A DNA stretch of 64,000 nucleotides, taken from the NCBI RefSeq assembly GCF_017833525.1, contig NZ_JAFICD010000002.1:1054001-1118000 (forward strand). Direction: 5' to 3'. The notes under the pieces were generated by a model. The model saw only the letters and a list, made by a program, of their open reading frames with translations. It had not been told where the DNA came from and searched no databases. Each line of letters opens with the position of its first letter. Within the stretch, counting starts at the first letter, position 1. Source of the stretch: Duganella sp. 1411. GTDB lineage: Bacteria; Pseudomonadota; Gammaproteobacteria; Burkholderiales; Burkholderiaceae_D. Positions 25,185 through 33,005 of the stretch are shown piece by piece. Position numbers and translations under genes: made by a program.

Positions 25185-25982
25185 ATGTCGGAAGAGAACA
25201 AGGACGGTGTAGAAGCTAGTATCAAGAAGTGGCTTAAAGAGACAGGCTTCCCGTTAGAAATGCAGGCGGCACATGTCTTCAACGAACTAGGCTACGATGT
25301 TCGGCAATCATACGTAGTCAAGGATATTCAAGAAGATAAGCCGCGAGAAATTGATATCTTGGCAAAGTATCCGTTTGAGCTGGACTTAGGCATTACAAAG
25401 ATTTTTTGTATTCTAGAATGCAAATCATCAAAGCATCCGTGGCTTGTTTTTGACGGCGAAAACACACTGTCTAGCTACAACATGTTGCACTCGTTTGCCA
25501 TCATGTCGCCTGACGCCTTTTCTGCAATCAGCGGCATTCTTTTTTCCGATAAGAGTCGCAAATCTTGGGAATTGTTCCAGCGTTCGCCCAAATGCGGCTA
25601 TGCACTTCGTCAGCCGTTCTCGGACAAAGATACAGGCTATACGGCGGCGATGAACGTTCTTAAAGCTTGCCGCAACATGGTTGAGCCTCCGCAGAAAACT
25701 TCTCTTCCAAACATTAATGTCGCTTTTCCTATTCTTGTTGTAGATAAGCCGATTTTTGAATGCGCTTACGTAGAGGGTGAGCTTGTCGTCAAGGAAGTCC
25801 CCCATAGCAAATTTTTGTTCTCGTCCTATATTCCTGATTTAGCTGTGTCGCGTATTAATATTGTGCATATAGATCACTTGGACAGCTTCGCAAAGCACTA
25901 CATCAATGTAGCAACGAAGTTACGTGAAATGCTTGCCGAAACCGAACAAAATGCTATGGAAAAAGCAAAGGGGAGATCGTGA
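25185..25982 (+). CDS. PD-(D/E)xK-like nuclease protein
   Basis: A 265-residue protein. E25, then D57 in KPREIDILA, then E78-C-K80 in FCILECKSS form the E...D...ExK pattern of Mrr/RecB-type restriction-endonuclease folds. GYDVRQSYVV supplies the typical first strand. The C-terminal half has no family I know. The ATG at 25185 follows the poly-G tract at normal distance. Its TGA overlaps the GTG start of the next gene (GTGA). In an integrated island it could be a defence or anti-mobile-element nuclease; no methylase accompanies it. Confidence 0.6.
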   Translation: MSEENKDGVEASIKKWLKETGFPLEMQAAHVFNELGYDVRQSYVVKDIQEDKPREIDILAKYPFELDLGITKIFCILECKSSKHPWLVFDGENTLSSYNMLHSFAIMSPDAFSAISGILFSDKSRKSWELFQRSPKCGYALRQPFSDKDTGYTAAMNVLKACRNMVEPPQKTSLPNINVAFPILVVDKPIFECAYVEGELVVKEVPHSKFLFSSYIPDLAVSRINIVHIDHLDSFAKHYINVATKLREMLAETEQNAMEKAKGRS

Positions 25983-26395
25983 AAAGAACTATTGCAATGC
26001 TCGTCTTGTTTGCTTCGTCTGCTTACGCGGCTGACACATGGGAGCATGTCGTTACGTCAGCAACAGGCAACAAATTTTACATCCGAAACATTGAGAAAAA
26101 AGACGATATCTATCAGTTTTGGCTGAAGATAGACAATCCGCCAATTTCGGAATGTAAAAATATTCAAGACAAGTCACCAGCATGTGACAAAGCCATAGAA
26201 AAAAACCCTATCGGCTCAATGACTTATAAAGCACAAATCAACTGCAAGACTAGCAAATCAAAGAGTCTTGACAATATTGTGTATGATCGGCGCGGCGATA
26301 CTATCGGCATGACTTCGGAGACAGGCAAAGAGAAGTGGGAAACCGTGTTCCCTGATACGACAACTGAAGTAATACTCAAGAGACTGTGCAAATAA
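25979..26395 (+). CDS. Exported protein, surface-adhesin-E-like pattern
   Basis: A 138-residue protein starting at GTG with GGGGAG upstream, overlapping the nuclease gene by four bases. It has a clear signal peptide (RTIAMLVLFASSAYAAD). The mature part (WEHVVTSATGNKFYIRNIEKKDDIYQFWLKIDN..., paired cysteines) resembles the small exported surface-adhesin E-like family; this is an impression from spacing of W, Y and C residues. A strong terminator follows directly, closing the four-gene unit. Confidence 0.6.
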   Translation: MKRTIAMLVLFASSAYAADTWEHVVTSATGNKFYIRNIEKKDDIYQFWLKIDNPPISECKNIQDKSPACDKAIEKNPIGSMTYKAQINCKTSKSKSLDNIVYDRRGDTIGMTSETGKEKWETVFPDTTTEVILKRLCK

Positions 26396-26423
26396 ATAAG
26401 CCCCTTACGGGGCTTATTTATTT
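26394..26423 (+). terminator. Rho-independent terminator
   Basis: AATAAGCCCC-TTAC-GGGGCTTATT hairpin followed by TATTT, starting at the stop codon of the exported protein gene. It ends the 24.1-26.4 kb gene block and is A-rich enough on the left to work in both directions. Confidence 0.85.
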
Positions 26424-26644
26424 GCCAGCTAACTGATAAATTTTTTCGTTTAATGACCTGAACCTGCTAAATTTGACTTTGGTTCATCACGAAACGCGTC
26501 TCCCGCCGTGCAGGTGAATTGGTCAAACCGACCAGGTAACTCATGTGTCAGGCTCATACGTGACCTGGCACACGACGTCCGCCTGGCGACCGGCAGCATC
26601 CGCCCCGTTGCGGACGGTCGGCAACGATGCGGTATAACAATAAA

Positions 26645-27118
26645 TCAGGTTATCGTAAAGCATTTCCAAGAACCGTCATCACTGCTTTCAATAGCTTGTT
26701 GGAGCGCTGCTTCGTCGAAGCCATGCAAATGATCAGCTGCGCCTTTCCGCAATCGGTGTCTGTAAAGATACTCGTCATCCATTATGCAAATGAAAGCATG
26801 CTGCTTCGTAGAGATTATCCATTCAAGTTGGCGATTTTCCTTAAATACGTGAATTTCAATCACATCTGACCACTGAACTTCCTGATGCTCACCGTTATTA
26901 GTAAAACTAAAACCACCCGTTAAAAATTTAAGCTGCTGATAGGGTAAAACGAAGGCTACGATAATAAAATAGATTGCGCCAACCAATCCAAGTATTTGGA
27001 ATAATGTAGCTGCATGAGTGAAACCCGAATCTTCTGCAATTGCGATACTTATCCCCGCTGCGGCACTTAAGAACACAGTTATACCAAAGCGGAGATTTTT
27101 GAAAGAACTTATCTGCAT
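26645..27118 (-). CDS. Two-helix membrane protein, unknown
   Basis: A 157-residue protein with two hydrophobic helices (FGITVFLSAAAGISIAIA and LFQILGLVGAIYFIIVAFVL). A soluble beta-rich part follows (FSFTNNGEHQEVQWSDVIEIHVFK and WIISTKQHAFICIMDDEYLYRH), which recalls bacterial PH-like membrane proteins. No clear ribosome site precedes the ATG at 27118, so the start is uncertain. No named family recognised. Confidence 0.55.
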   Translation of the reverse strand: MQISSFKNLRFGITVFLSAAAGISIAIAEDSGFTHAATLFQILGLVGAIYFIIVAFVLPYQQLKFLTGGFSFTNNGEHQEVQWSDVIEIHVFKENRQLEWIISTKQHAFICIMDDEYLYRHRLRKGAADHLHGFDEAALQQAIESSDDGSWKCFTIT

Positions 27119-27419
27119 AGTTGTATTTATAAACGCATGGTTTCGTCTCTGTGATGGTCGGCTATTGGCCGTTCTCAGCCGGCCGGCCAGCATAGCATGT
27201 TGCCAGCGCGAAAACATCACGTCCGGCCCCAACAAGCCGTTGGCGCCCCAAATCAGACATCGTCATTCAGAACTGAGCATCAGCGAAGCTGACACAAAAT
27301 TCCCGCAGAAAATTATATTTAAGAGACGATATAATGCTGAAGCTTCTCTTTAGAGCCCGCATGCGTATCATTTTTTCCGAGAGACAACGAAGTATATGCG
27401 CCTGAGCTTATATTTGATA
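27119..27419. other. Intergenic, nothing definite
   Basis: About 300 bp between two leftward genes; AT-rich at the right side. I see no RNA gene, operator or ORF that I would support. Confidence 0.4.
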
Positions 27420-28163
27420 TTAGAATCCAAAGGTCACTTCGGTCAACTTCAACGGGGAGTCTTGGGGGCCTACGTTGCTGATTAGCCGCCATTCTTTTTC
27501 ATAACTCCATTCCGGTGCCTTCTGCAGCAATACTTTAGCGTCAAGCTTTGCGGTCGCAACGGCATGCTTTTGAATAATTGCAGCATCGATTAAGCTCGTC
27601 GAAATTTTTCGGTCGCCACTATAGTTTACAGGTTTTAAATCAGGTATTGGAATTCTGTCTATTGAATACCCAATACAAACTCCCCGGTGCTGGTCGCCGT
27701 AATGACTCCAAAGAAGTGGATTATCGTGTTCTTCGGAAAAGCAACAAATTCCCTTTCCGTAGCGATCCTGGAGTTCGGTCTCGATGTTATTCCGTAGCAT
27801 GTTGATCTCTGCCTGCAATGGATCGTCATAGTCGGGGTTCGTCGCGTGGTACTGGATATAATCCAGTACGCGTGCCGCATCGAGCTGTGCGATTCGTAGA
27901 GCATGCGTGTTCGCCGAGTTTTCGTCGAATTTTGCGCTCTTCAGTGCTGCAATGGTTTCACCGTGCACGCGAGTAGAGATCAACTGTTGCAGGATCGTTT
28001 GCAAGCGTAGGGCATCAGAATCCACGTCGACAAAAGGACTGCAATCGAATGGGTCATTGAAATTGACTGGATTAGCAAAGAATAATACGTCATTGCACAA
28101 CATTTCTACAGTCGAGGCGGAAAAGGACCTGTATCTATAGACAGTGCTTGGAATATTTTTCAA
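27420..28163 (-). CDS. DUF2971 family protein
   Basis: A 247-residue protein starting at TTG with AAGGA at correct distance. It contains the DUF2971 blocks VYRYRSFS, FFANPVNFNDPFDC, GICCFSEEHDNPLLWSHYGDQHRGVCIGY and YEKEWRLI. The function of the family is not established; members are frequent on mobile and defence islands. It ends in TEVTFGF, slightly early compared with relatives that usually continue about 20 residues, so the extreme C-terminus may be trimmed. It is the last gene before attR. Confidence 0.8.
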   Translation of the reverse strand: MKNIPSTVYRYRSFSASTVEMLCNDVLFFANPVNFNDPFDCSPFVDVDSDALRLQTILQQLISTRVHGETIAALKSAKFDENSANTHALRIAQLDAARVLDYIQYHATNPDYDDPLQAEINMLRNNIETELQDRYGKGICCFSEEHDNPLLWSHYGDQHRGVCIGYSIDRIPIPDLKPVNYSGDRKISTSLIDAAIIQKHAVATAKLDAKVLLQKAPEWSYEKEWRLISNVGPQDSPLKLTEVTFGF

Positions 28164-28508
28164 AATGATCCTTTAGACTACATTCTTTTATGGACAACAC
28201 TGTGAATCGTCTGGTAAGTCTTACAGTACCAATTTCGCTGAGATGAAATTGTTTTGAACAAGTTAACTTTTACCGTTGTACTACGTAGGCAGGTGACCGT
28301 CCGGTTTTGGCCGTAAGCGCCTCTCGAACTTTAACTTAGCTGACAGTCAGTGTCAGGTCAAGCATTAGTCAGTACAACCCATGGAGTTGCGGAACGCCGT
28401 TCCGCAACTATGCAAATCCCGCGCAATTGCAACGCCTTGTCGTCAGATTACAATGTCTTCACGGAAAATGAAAAAGCCCTTGAATATCAAGGGCTTATCT
28501 AAGAATTT
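28164..28508. other. Intergenic with tRNA-Ser terminator
   Basis: The right part carries the tRNA terminator (28470-28496). The remainder, AT-rich near 28200, probably contains the DUF2971 promoter, but I cannot point to clear -35/-10 boxes. Confidence 0.45.
28470..28496 (-). terminator. Terminator after tRNA-Ser
   Basis: On the minus strand AAGCCCTTGA and TCAAGGGCTT form a perfect stem with a 3-base loop followed by TTTTTC. It differs from the hairpin next to the attL copy at 21.1 kb, as expected if one of the two was brought in by the integrated element. Confidence 0.85.
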
Positions 28509-28598
28509 TGGCGGAAGCGGTGAGATTCGAACTCACGAACGGCTCACACCGTCGGCAGTTTTCAAGACTGCTGCCTTCAACCACTCGGCCACGCTTCC
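28509..28598 (-). tRNA. tRNA-Ser (anticodon UGA)
   Basis: A complete 90-base class II tRNA: acceptor GGAAGCG/CGCTTCC, discriminator G and encoded CCA. The anticodon stem GCAGT/ACTGC encloses loop CTTGAAA (anticodon TGA). It has a long variable arm and the T-loop TTCGAAT. The last 58 bases are duplicated at 21202-21259, showing that this gene is an integration target whose 3' end was restored by the element. Confidence 0.95.
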
Positions 28599-28716
28599 TA
28601 TGGCGCAGCATTATACAGAACTCAACCCTTTTTGGGGAAAGCGGCCGAATCCTGCAATCCGCGCCGATCGATTCGGGCGGGCCGACGTGGTCGGCGACGA
28701 GCCCCGGACGGCGCTT

Positions 28717-28748
28717 GGCGGATTACGCTGCGCTAATCCGCCCTACGT
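28717..28748. repeat. REP-like hairpin repeat, copy 1
   Basis: Arms GGCGGATTA and TAATCCGCC around CGCTGCGC, followed by CTACGTG. The same unit occurs at 47.8, 56.5 (twice) and 57.9 kb, always between genes. Confidence 0.8.
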
Positions 28749-28827
28749 GATTCCACGTTCGATTCCACGTTCGATTCCAGGTCCGGCGACTTGGCGGGCG
28801 CGGTCGTTGTTGTTCTTCTAAAAAACC

Positions 28828-30912
28828 TCAAGCCGCCCTGCTCGCCTGCCCCGGCGTCCAGTTCTGCCGCAGCGCCAGCTCGAAGGCCTCGGCTTCCAGC
28901 GGCTGCGAGAACAGATACCCCTGCACTTCGTCACAGCCGGAATTTTTCAAAAACGCCAGTTGCTCGACCGTCTCCACCCCCTCCGCGATGACCTTGTGCT
29001 TGAGCTGCTGCGCGATGCTGATGATCGTATTCGCGATCGCGCAATCGTTGGCATCGTTGGGTATGCCGATCGTGAACGAGCGGTCGATCTTCAAGGTATC
29101 GATCGGGAACCGCTTCAGATACGACAAGCTCGAATACCCGGTGCCGAAGTCGTCCAGCGACAACGTCACGCCCAGCGCCGTGATCCGGTCCATGATGCCG
29201 ATCACGCGGTCGATGTTGTGCATCAACGTGCTCTCGGTGATCTCCAGCTCCAGCCACGACGGCTCGAGCCCGTAGCGGTTCAAGGTGTCCAGCACCCGCC
29301 CCGGCAGCGAGGCCGTGAACTCGCGCGCCGACACATTAACCGCCAGCCGGATCGGCGGCAGTCCGGCGTCCTTCCATTGCTTGGCCTGCGCGCACGCGGC
29401 CTCCAGCACCCATTCGCCCACCTGCACCACCAGCCCGGTCGCCTCGGCCAGCGGGATGAACTCGGCCGGGGGCACCAGCCCGCGCAGCGGATGGCGCCAG
29501 CGCACCAGCGCTTCGGCGCCGATGATCTTGCCGTTGTCGATGGAGAACTTGGGCTGGTAGTGCAGCAGCAGCTCGCCGTTGCCGAGCGCGTAGCGCAGCC
29601 CGGTCTCGATGCGCATGCGCTCCTGCATGCCCTGGTTCATGTCCTGGCTGTAGAAGGCCACGTGGTCGCCGTTGACGCCGCCCTCCTGCTTGGCGCGGTA
29701 CATGGCGATGTCGGCCAGCCGCAGCAAGGTTTCGGCGTCGTCGCCGTCCTGCGGGTAGACGCTGATGCCGATGCTGCCGCCCACCCGCAAGTCGTGGCCG
29801 TCGATCATGAACGGGCTGTTGAGCGTGCCCAGCAGCTTTTGCGCGACCATGCTGGCCTCGAAGTGCTGGCCGAGGTCGAACAGGCCGATGGCGAATTCGT
29901 CGCCGCCCAGCCGCGCCACCAGGTCCTGGTCGCGCAGCACCGTGCGGAAACGCCGCGCCACCTCGCACAGCAGCGCGTCGCCGACCTTGCGCCCCAGCGT
30001 GTCGTTGATCAGCTTGAAGCGGTTGAGGTCGATGAACAGCACGCAGCCCTGCAGCTTGCCGCGCTGCGCCACCATCAACGCCTGGTCGACCAGCTTGGTC
30101 AACAGCGTGCGGTTGGGCAGGTTGGTCAGCGCGTCGTAGTACGCCAAATGGTGGATGCGCTCCTCGGCCAGCTTGCGCTCGGTGATGTCGGTCAGGTAGG
30201 CGATCAGCCCCATCGATCGCTTGTTGAGGTCGCACAGCGGCGACAGCGACAGGCTGGCCCAGAACACCTCGCCCGACTTCTTTTTGCGCCGCACTTCCAT
30301 CAGCCGCCCGCCCTGCTCGAGGAAGGGGTCGTGCGCGTCGATGTCTTCCTCGTCGTACAGGAACAGGATGTTGCGCCCCACCGCTTCGACCGCCGTGTAG
30401 CCGAACAGCCGCTCGGCCCCCTTGTTCCAGCTGAGGATGAAGCCGTTCATGTCCATCGTGACCACCGATTCGTGGATGTGGTCGAGGATTTGCGCCTGGT
30501 GCTGCAGTTGCGATTCGACTTGCACGTAGGCGTGCGTGCTGCGCTGCGCCAGCGAGTGCACCTGCAGCACGCTGCCGGCCAAGGTGGCCAGGCCGGCCAG
30601 GTGGCGGCGGTCGCTGTCGCTGTAGCCGAGCCGTCCGGAGACGACGAAGCGGCCGAAATAGCGGTCCTCGAACCAGATGTCCTGCGTCAGGCTGGGGACG
30701 GCGGCGTCGTTGGCGGCCAGCACTTCCTCCACCGGCGGCGGGACCAGCAGCGAGACGGCGTCGGCCGGCAGGTATTCGCCCAGCGGGCTGTTGGTGACGC
30801 TGCGCACGATGCGCCCCAGTTCCTCGGCCATGGCGCCGCCGCGCAGGCGCAGCACGGCTTCGCACACGGCGGCGCTGTGGCTGAGGAAGTCCGGGACGAG
30901 ATGGTCGGCCAT
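28828..30912 (-). CDS. PAS-GGDEF-EAL cyclic-di-GMP protein
   Basis: A 694-residue soluble protein. Residues about 1-125 are GAF-like (SVTNSPLGEYLPADAVSLLV, DIWFEDRYFGRFVVSGRLGYSDSD). A PAS domain is at about 135-250. GGDEF motif is at 336-340 with an I-site RDQD at 327-330. EAL is at 467-469 (GAEALVRW) with LSLDDFGTGYSSLSYLKRFP and KVIAEGVETVEQ. Both catalytic motifs are intact, so it could make and break c-di-GMP. It begins 3 bp after the HDOD gene stop and is probably co-transcribed with it. Confidence 0.93.
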   Translation of the reverse strand: MADHLVPDFLSHSAAVCEAVLRLRGGAMAEELGRIVRSVTNSPLGEYLPADAVSLLVPPPVEEVLAANDAAVPSLTQDIWFEDRYFGRFVVSGRLGYSDSDRRHLAGLATLAGSVLQVHSLAQRSTHAYVQVESQLQHQAQILDHIHESVVTMDMNGFILSWNKGAERLFGYTAVEAVGRNILFLYDEEDIDAHDPFLEQGGRLMEVRRKKKSGEVFWASLSLSPLCDLNKRSMGLIAYLTDITERKLAEERIHHLAYYDALTNLPNRTLLTKLVDQALMVAQRGKLQGCVLFIDLNRFKLINDTLGRKVGDALLCEVARRFRTVLRDQDLVARLGGDEFAIGLFDLGQHFEASMVAQKLLGTLNSPFMIDGHDLRVGGSIGISVYPQDGDDAETLLRLADIAMYRAKQEGGVNGDHVAFYSQDMNQGMQERMRIETGLRYALGNGELLLHYQPKFSIDNGKIIGAEALVRWRHPLRGLVPPAEFIPLAEATGLVVQVGEWVLEAACAQAKQWKDAGLPPIRLAVNVSAREFTASLPGRVLDTLNRYGLEPSWLELEITESTLMHNIDRVIGIMDRITALGVTLSLDDFGTGYSSLSYLKRFPIDTLKIDRSFTIGIPNDANDCAIANTIISIAQQLKHKVIAEGVETVEQLAFLKNSGCDEVQGYLFSQPLEAEAFELALRQNWTPGQASRAA

Positions 30913-30915
30913 GGC

Positions 30916-32082
30916 TCAGATGTTCCTGCTGACCTGGATGGCCCAGTGGTAGGCCTGCAGCTGCGCCTGCCAATAAACGTCGGCGTCGATGCCGGCCCGC
31001 GCGAGCGCGCCGCGGTCGTGGCGCTCGACCAGGCTGAGCAACTCGCCCAGCGGGCCGCCGCGGTCGAGCAGCGCCATGACGACGTCGAGGTCGAGGCTGA
31101 GCGCGGCGACGATTTCCGTCATCGACATGCCCAGCAACACGTCGAGCAGCGAGAACACGCCGGCGACGAAGGCCATGTCCTGCTGGTCGCGGTCCCAGCC
31201 GAGCACCTTGCCCAGCGCCTCCATGTGCGCCGCGCGCACCGCCGCCAGCGGCAGCAGCGGATGGGCCAGGCCGTCCTCCTGCTGGCGCGCGTACAGCAGC
31301 AGTTGCAGCCAGCGCTGCAGCTGGCGCCGCCCCAGCACGTTGATCGCCTGGCCGAAGCTGTGGATCGGCGAACTGAGCGCGAAGGCGGCCGAGTTGACCA
31401 GTTTTAACAGGTGGTAGGACAGCGCCGGATCCTGCTTGAGCAGCACCTCGAGCTCGCGCGAGTCGGCGTCGCGCGCCAGCATGCCCAGCAGCGCCAGCAG
31501 GCGCTTGCGCGAGGTGCCGTCGCCGGCGCTCTCGCGCGACGGATGCAGCGCGTAGTCGCCGCTGAACCAGTGGAAGCCGGCCTGCGCGCAGTCGGCGATG
31601 CGAGCCTCGCTGTGCATGCCGGTGGCCAGGTGCGGTCCCGGCTGGGCGATCAGCGCCAGCACCGGCGGCAGGCTGGCCGAGGCGTCCACCATCAGTGACT
31701 TGGCGCCGCACATCGTCGCGGCCGAGCCGGCGGCGACGCCTTCGATCATGATGCGGTAGCCGGCGTCGGCGACGGTGGCGAGTTTCTTTTGCACCGGCAC
31801 CTCGGCGCAGCGCGCGGCCGGCACCCGCAGGACGACGCGGCCGGGGGGCAGGCCCGACAGCTGCGACAGCTCCAGCTGCGCCGGGTCCGGCACCGGGATG
31901 ATGCAGTCGAGCGGCGCCAGCGCGGCGAACACGTCGGGCGTCCTGAACAAGGTCAGCGTGGCCTGGAAGGCGTCGCCCGCGTCGGCGGACAATTCGAAAG
32001 CCAGCGCCACCCACTCGTTGCGAGCGTTGGACACCGCTTGAAATTCCACCAGGGGAAACGGGCTAGTATCGGGCGCGGACAT
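30916..32082 (-). CDS. HDOD-domain signalling protein with degenerate EAL-like N-terminus
   Basis: A 388-residue protein. Residues about 185-350 form an HDOD domain (LEVLLKQDPALSYHLLKLVNSAAF, FGQAINVLGRRQLQRWLQLLLY, AHMEALGKVLG). The N-terminal part has a YuxH/EAL-HDOD layout but lacks an EAL motif and catalytic metal ligands. Such proteins act as scaffolds in c-di-GMP or stress signalling. The ATG at 32082 is preferred; the only longer in-frame start is a TTG. It shares an operon with the GGDEF-EAL protein. The 253-bp AT-rich gap upstream should hold the promoter. Confidence 0.82.
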   Translation of the reverse strand: MSAPDTSPFPLVEFQAVSNARNEWVALAFELSADAGDAFQATLTLFRTPDVFAALAPLDCIIPVPDPAQLELSQLSGLPPGRVVLRVPAARCAEVPVQKKLATVADAGYRIMIEGVAAGSAATMCGAKSLMVDASASLPPVLALIAQPGPHLATGMHSEARIADCAQAGFHWFSGDYALHPSRESAGDGTSRKRLLALLGMLARDADSRELEVLLKQDPALSYHLLKLVNSAAFALSSPIHSFGQAINVLGRRQLQRWLQLLLYARQQEDGLAHPLLPLAAVRAAHMEALGKVLGWDRDQQDMAFVAGVFSLLDVLLGMSMTEIVAALSLDLDVVMALLDRGGPLGELLSLVERHDRGALARAGIDADVYWQAQLQAYHWAIQVSRNI

Positions 32083-32335
32083 CAATTTCTCATCGAGGGT
32101 GGTGTGCGCAGCGGTTGTACCATCGGGCAGCAGAGTAATTTGCAATGGACCAGTATGGAAAACAACCGCCTACACACAGAAACATTTTTCTTTTTACACA
32201 ATTGCAATTTTCTAAGCAGTTAGAATATATCAGATATTGCCGCGCAAACACGGAATATTAGAAATTGCTCAACAGTATTAGAGTTGCGGCACCAATCTGT
32301 TGCATCTAAACAAAGAAACAGAACAAACCAGCATG

Positions 32336-32950
32336 TCATTGGGCGTTCTGGACGGCGAAACGTATCAATTCGGCCTGTCCTTCGATGCCCAGCTTGCGCT
32401 TGATGTTGAGCCGGTGGGTTTCCACCGTGCGCACGCTCAGGTCCAGCGCGCGGGCGATCTGCTTGTTCGATTCGCCGTTGGCGATGTGGCGCAGCACCTC
32501 GTGCTCGCGCGAGGTCAGCTGGTTGTCCTGGTTCTGCGGCTGGGCCAGCTGGCGCGCCAGCGCGGCGCTGTAGTAGATGCCGCCGGACATGACGGTCTCG
32601 ATGGCAACAACGATGTCCTTGCCCGGAGCGTCCTTGAGCACGTAGCCGCGCGCGCCGGCCTGGATCGCCTGCGACACGTATTCGAGCTTGTCGTGCATCG
32701 ACAGGATCAGCACGGCGATGCGGGGGAACGCCTGCTTGAACTGGGCGGTGGCCTCGATGCCGTTGGTGCCGCGCATGTTGATGTCCATCAGCACCAGGTC
32801 GACGGCGCAGCGGCCGGCCTGCTCGAGCGCCTCGGCCGCGCCGCCGGCCTCGGCCACGACCTCGAACTGCGGCATCGCCTCGAGCCGCGCGCGCAGGCCG
32901 TCGCGCACCAGGGGGTGGTCGTCGACCAGCAGGATTTTGATGGTAGTCAT
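32336..32950 (-). CDS. NarL/LuxR-family response regulator
   Basis: A 204-residue regulator with a receiver domain: acidic pair D10-D11, phosphoacceptor D56 in LVLMDINM, and K at VLKDAPG. A C-terminal LuxR-type helix-turn-helix follows (LTSREHEVLRHIANGESNKQIARAL, VRTVETHRLNIKRKL). It pairs with the histidine kinase encoded 55 bp upstream. Together they are divergent from cstA, so cstA is the likely target. Confidence 0.93.
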   Translation of the reverse strand: MTTIKILLVDDHPLVRDGLRARLEAMPQFEVVAEAGGAAEALEQAGRCAVDLVLMDINMRGTNGIEATAQFKQAFPRIAVLILSMHDKLEYVSQAIQAGARGYVLKDAPGKDIVVAIETVMSGGIYYSAALARQLAQPQNQDNQLTSREHEVLRHIANGESNKQIARALDLSVRTVETHRLNIKRKLGIEGQAELIRFAVQNAQ

Positions 32951-33005
32951 GGCGCGCTTGTTCCCAATACTAAATAGATGCTGCGGTGGTTCATGGTAGC
33001 CGGTT

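Noticed and set aside
18000..28600. Integrase or other recombinase for the tRNA-Ser island
   Set aside because: No frame shows tyrosine- or serine-recombinase motifs; the only transposase-like sequence is the broken IS3 remnant.
28381..28821. 146-residue ORF containing GSGEIRTHERLTPSAVFK
   Set aside because: It is antisense through the intact tRNA-Ser gene and the REP-like repeat; a known type of spurious annotation.
28960..31407. 815-residue ORF on the plus strand
   Set aside because: It is antisense to the GGDEF-EAL and HDOD genes, whose domain motifs are complete. Long antisense frames are normal in high-GC DNA.
29336..32014. 892-residue ORF on the minus strand
   Set aside because: Out-of-frame reading across two real genes with Arg/Ala/Gly-rich low-complexity translation.
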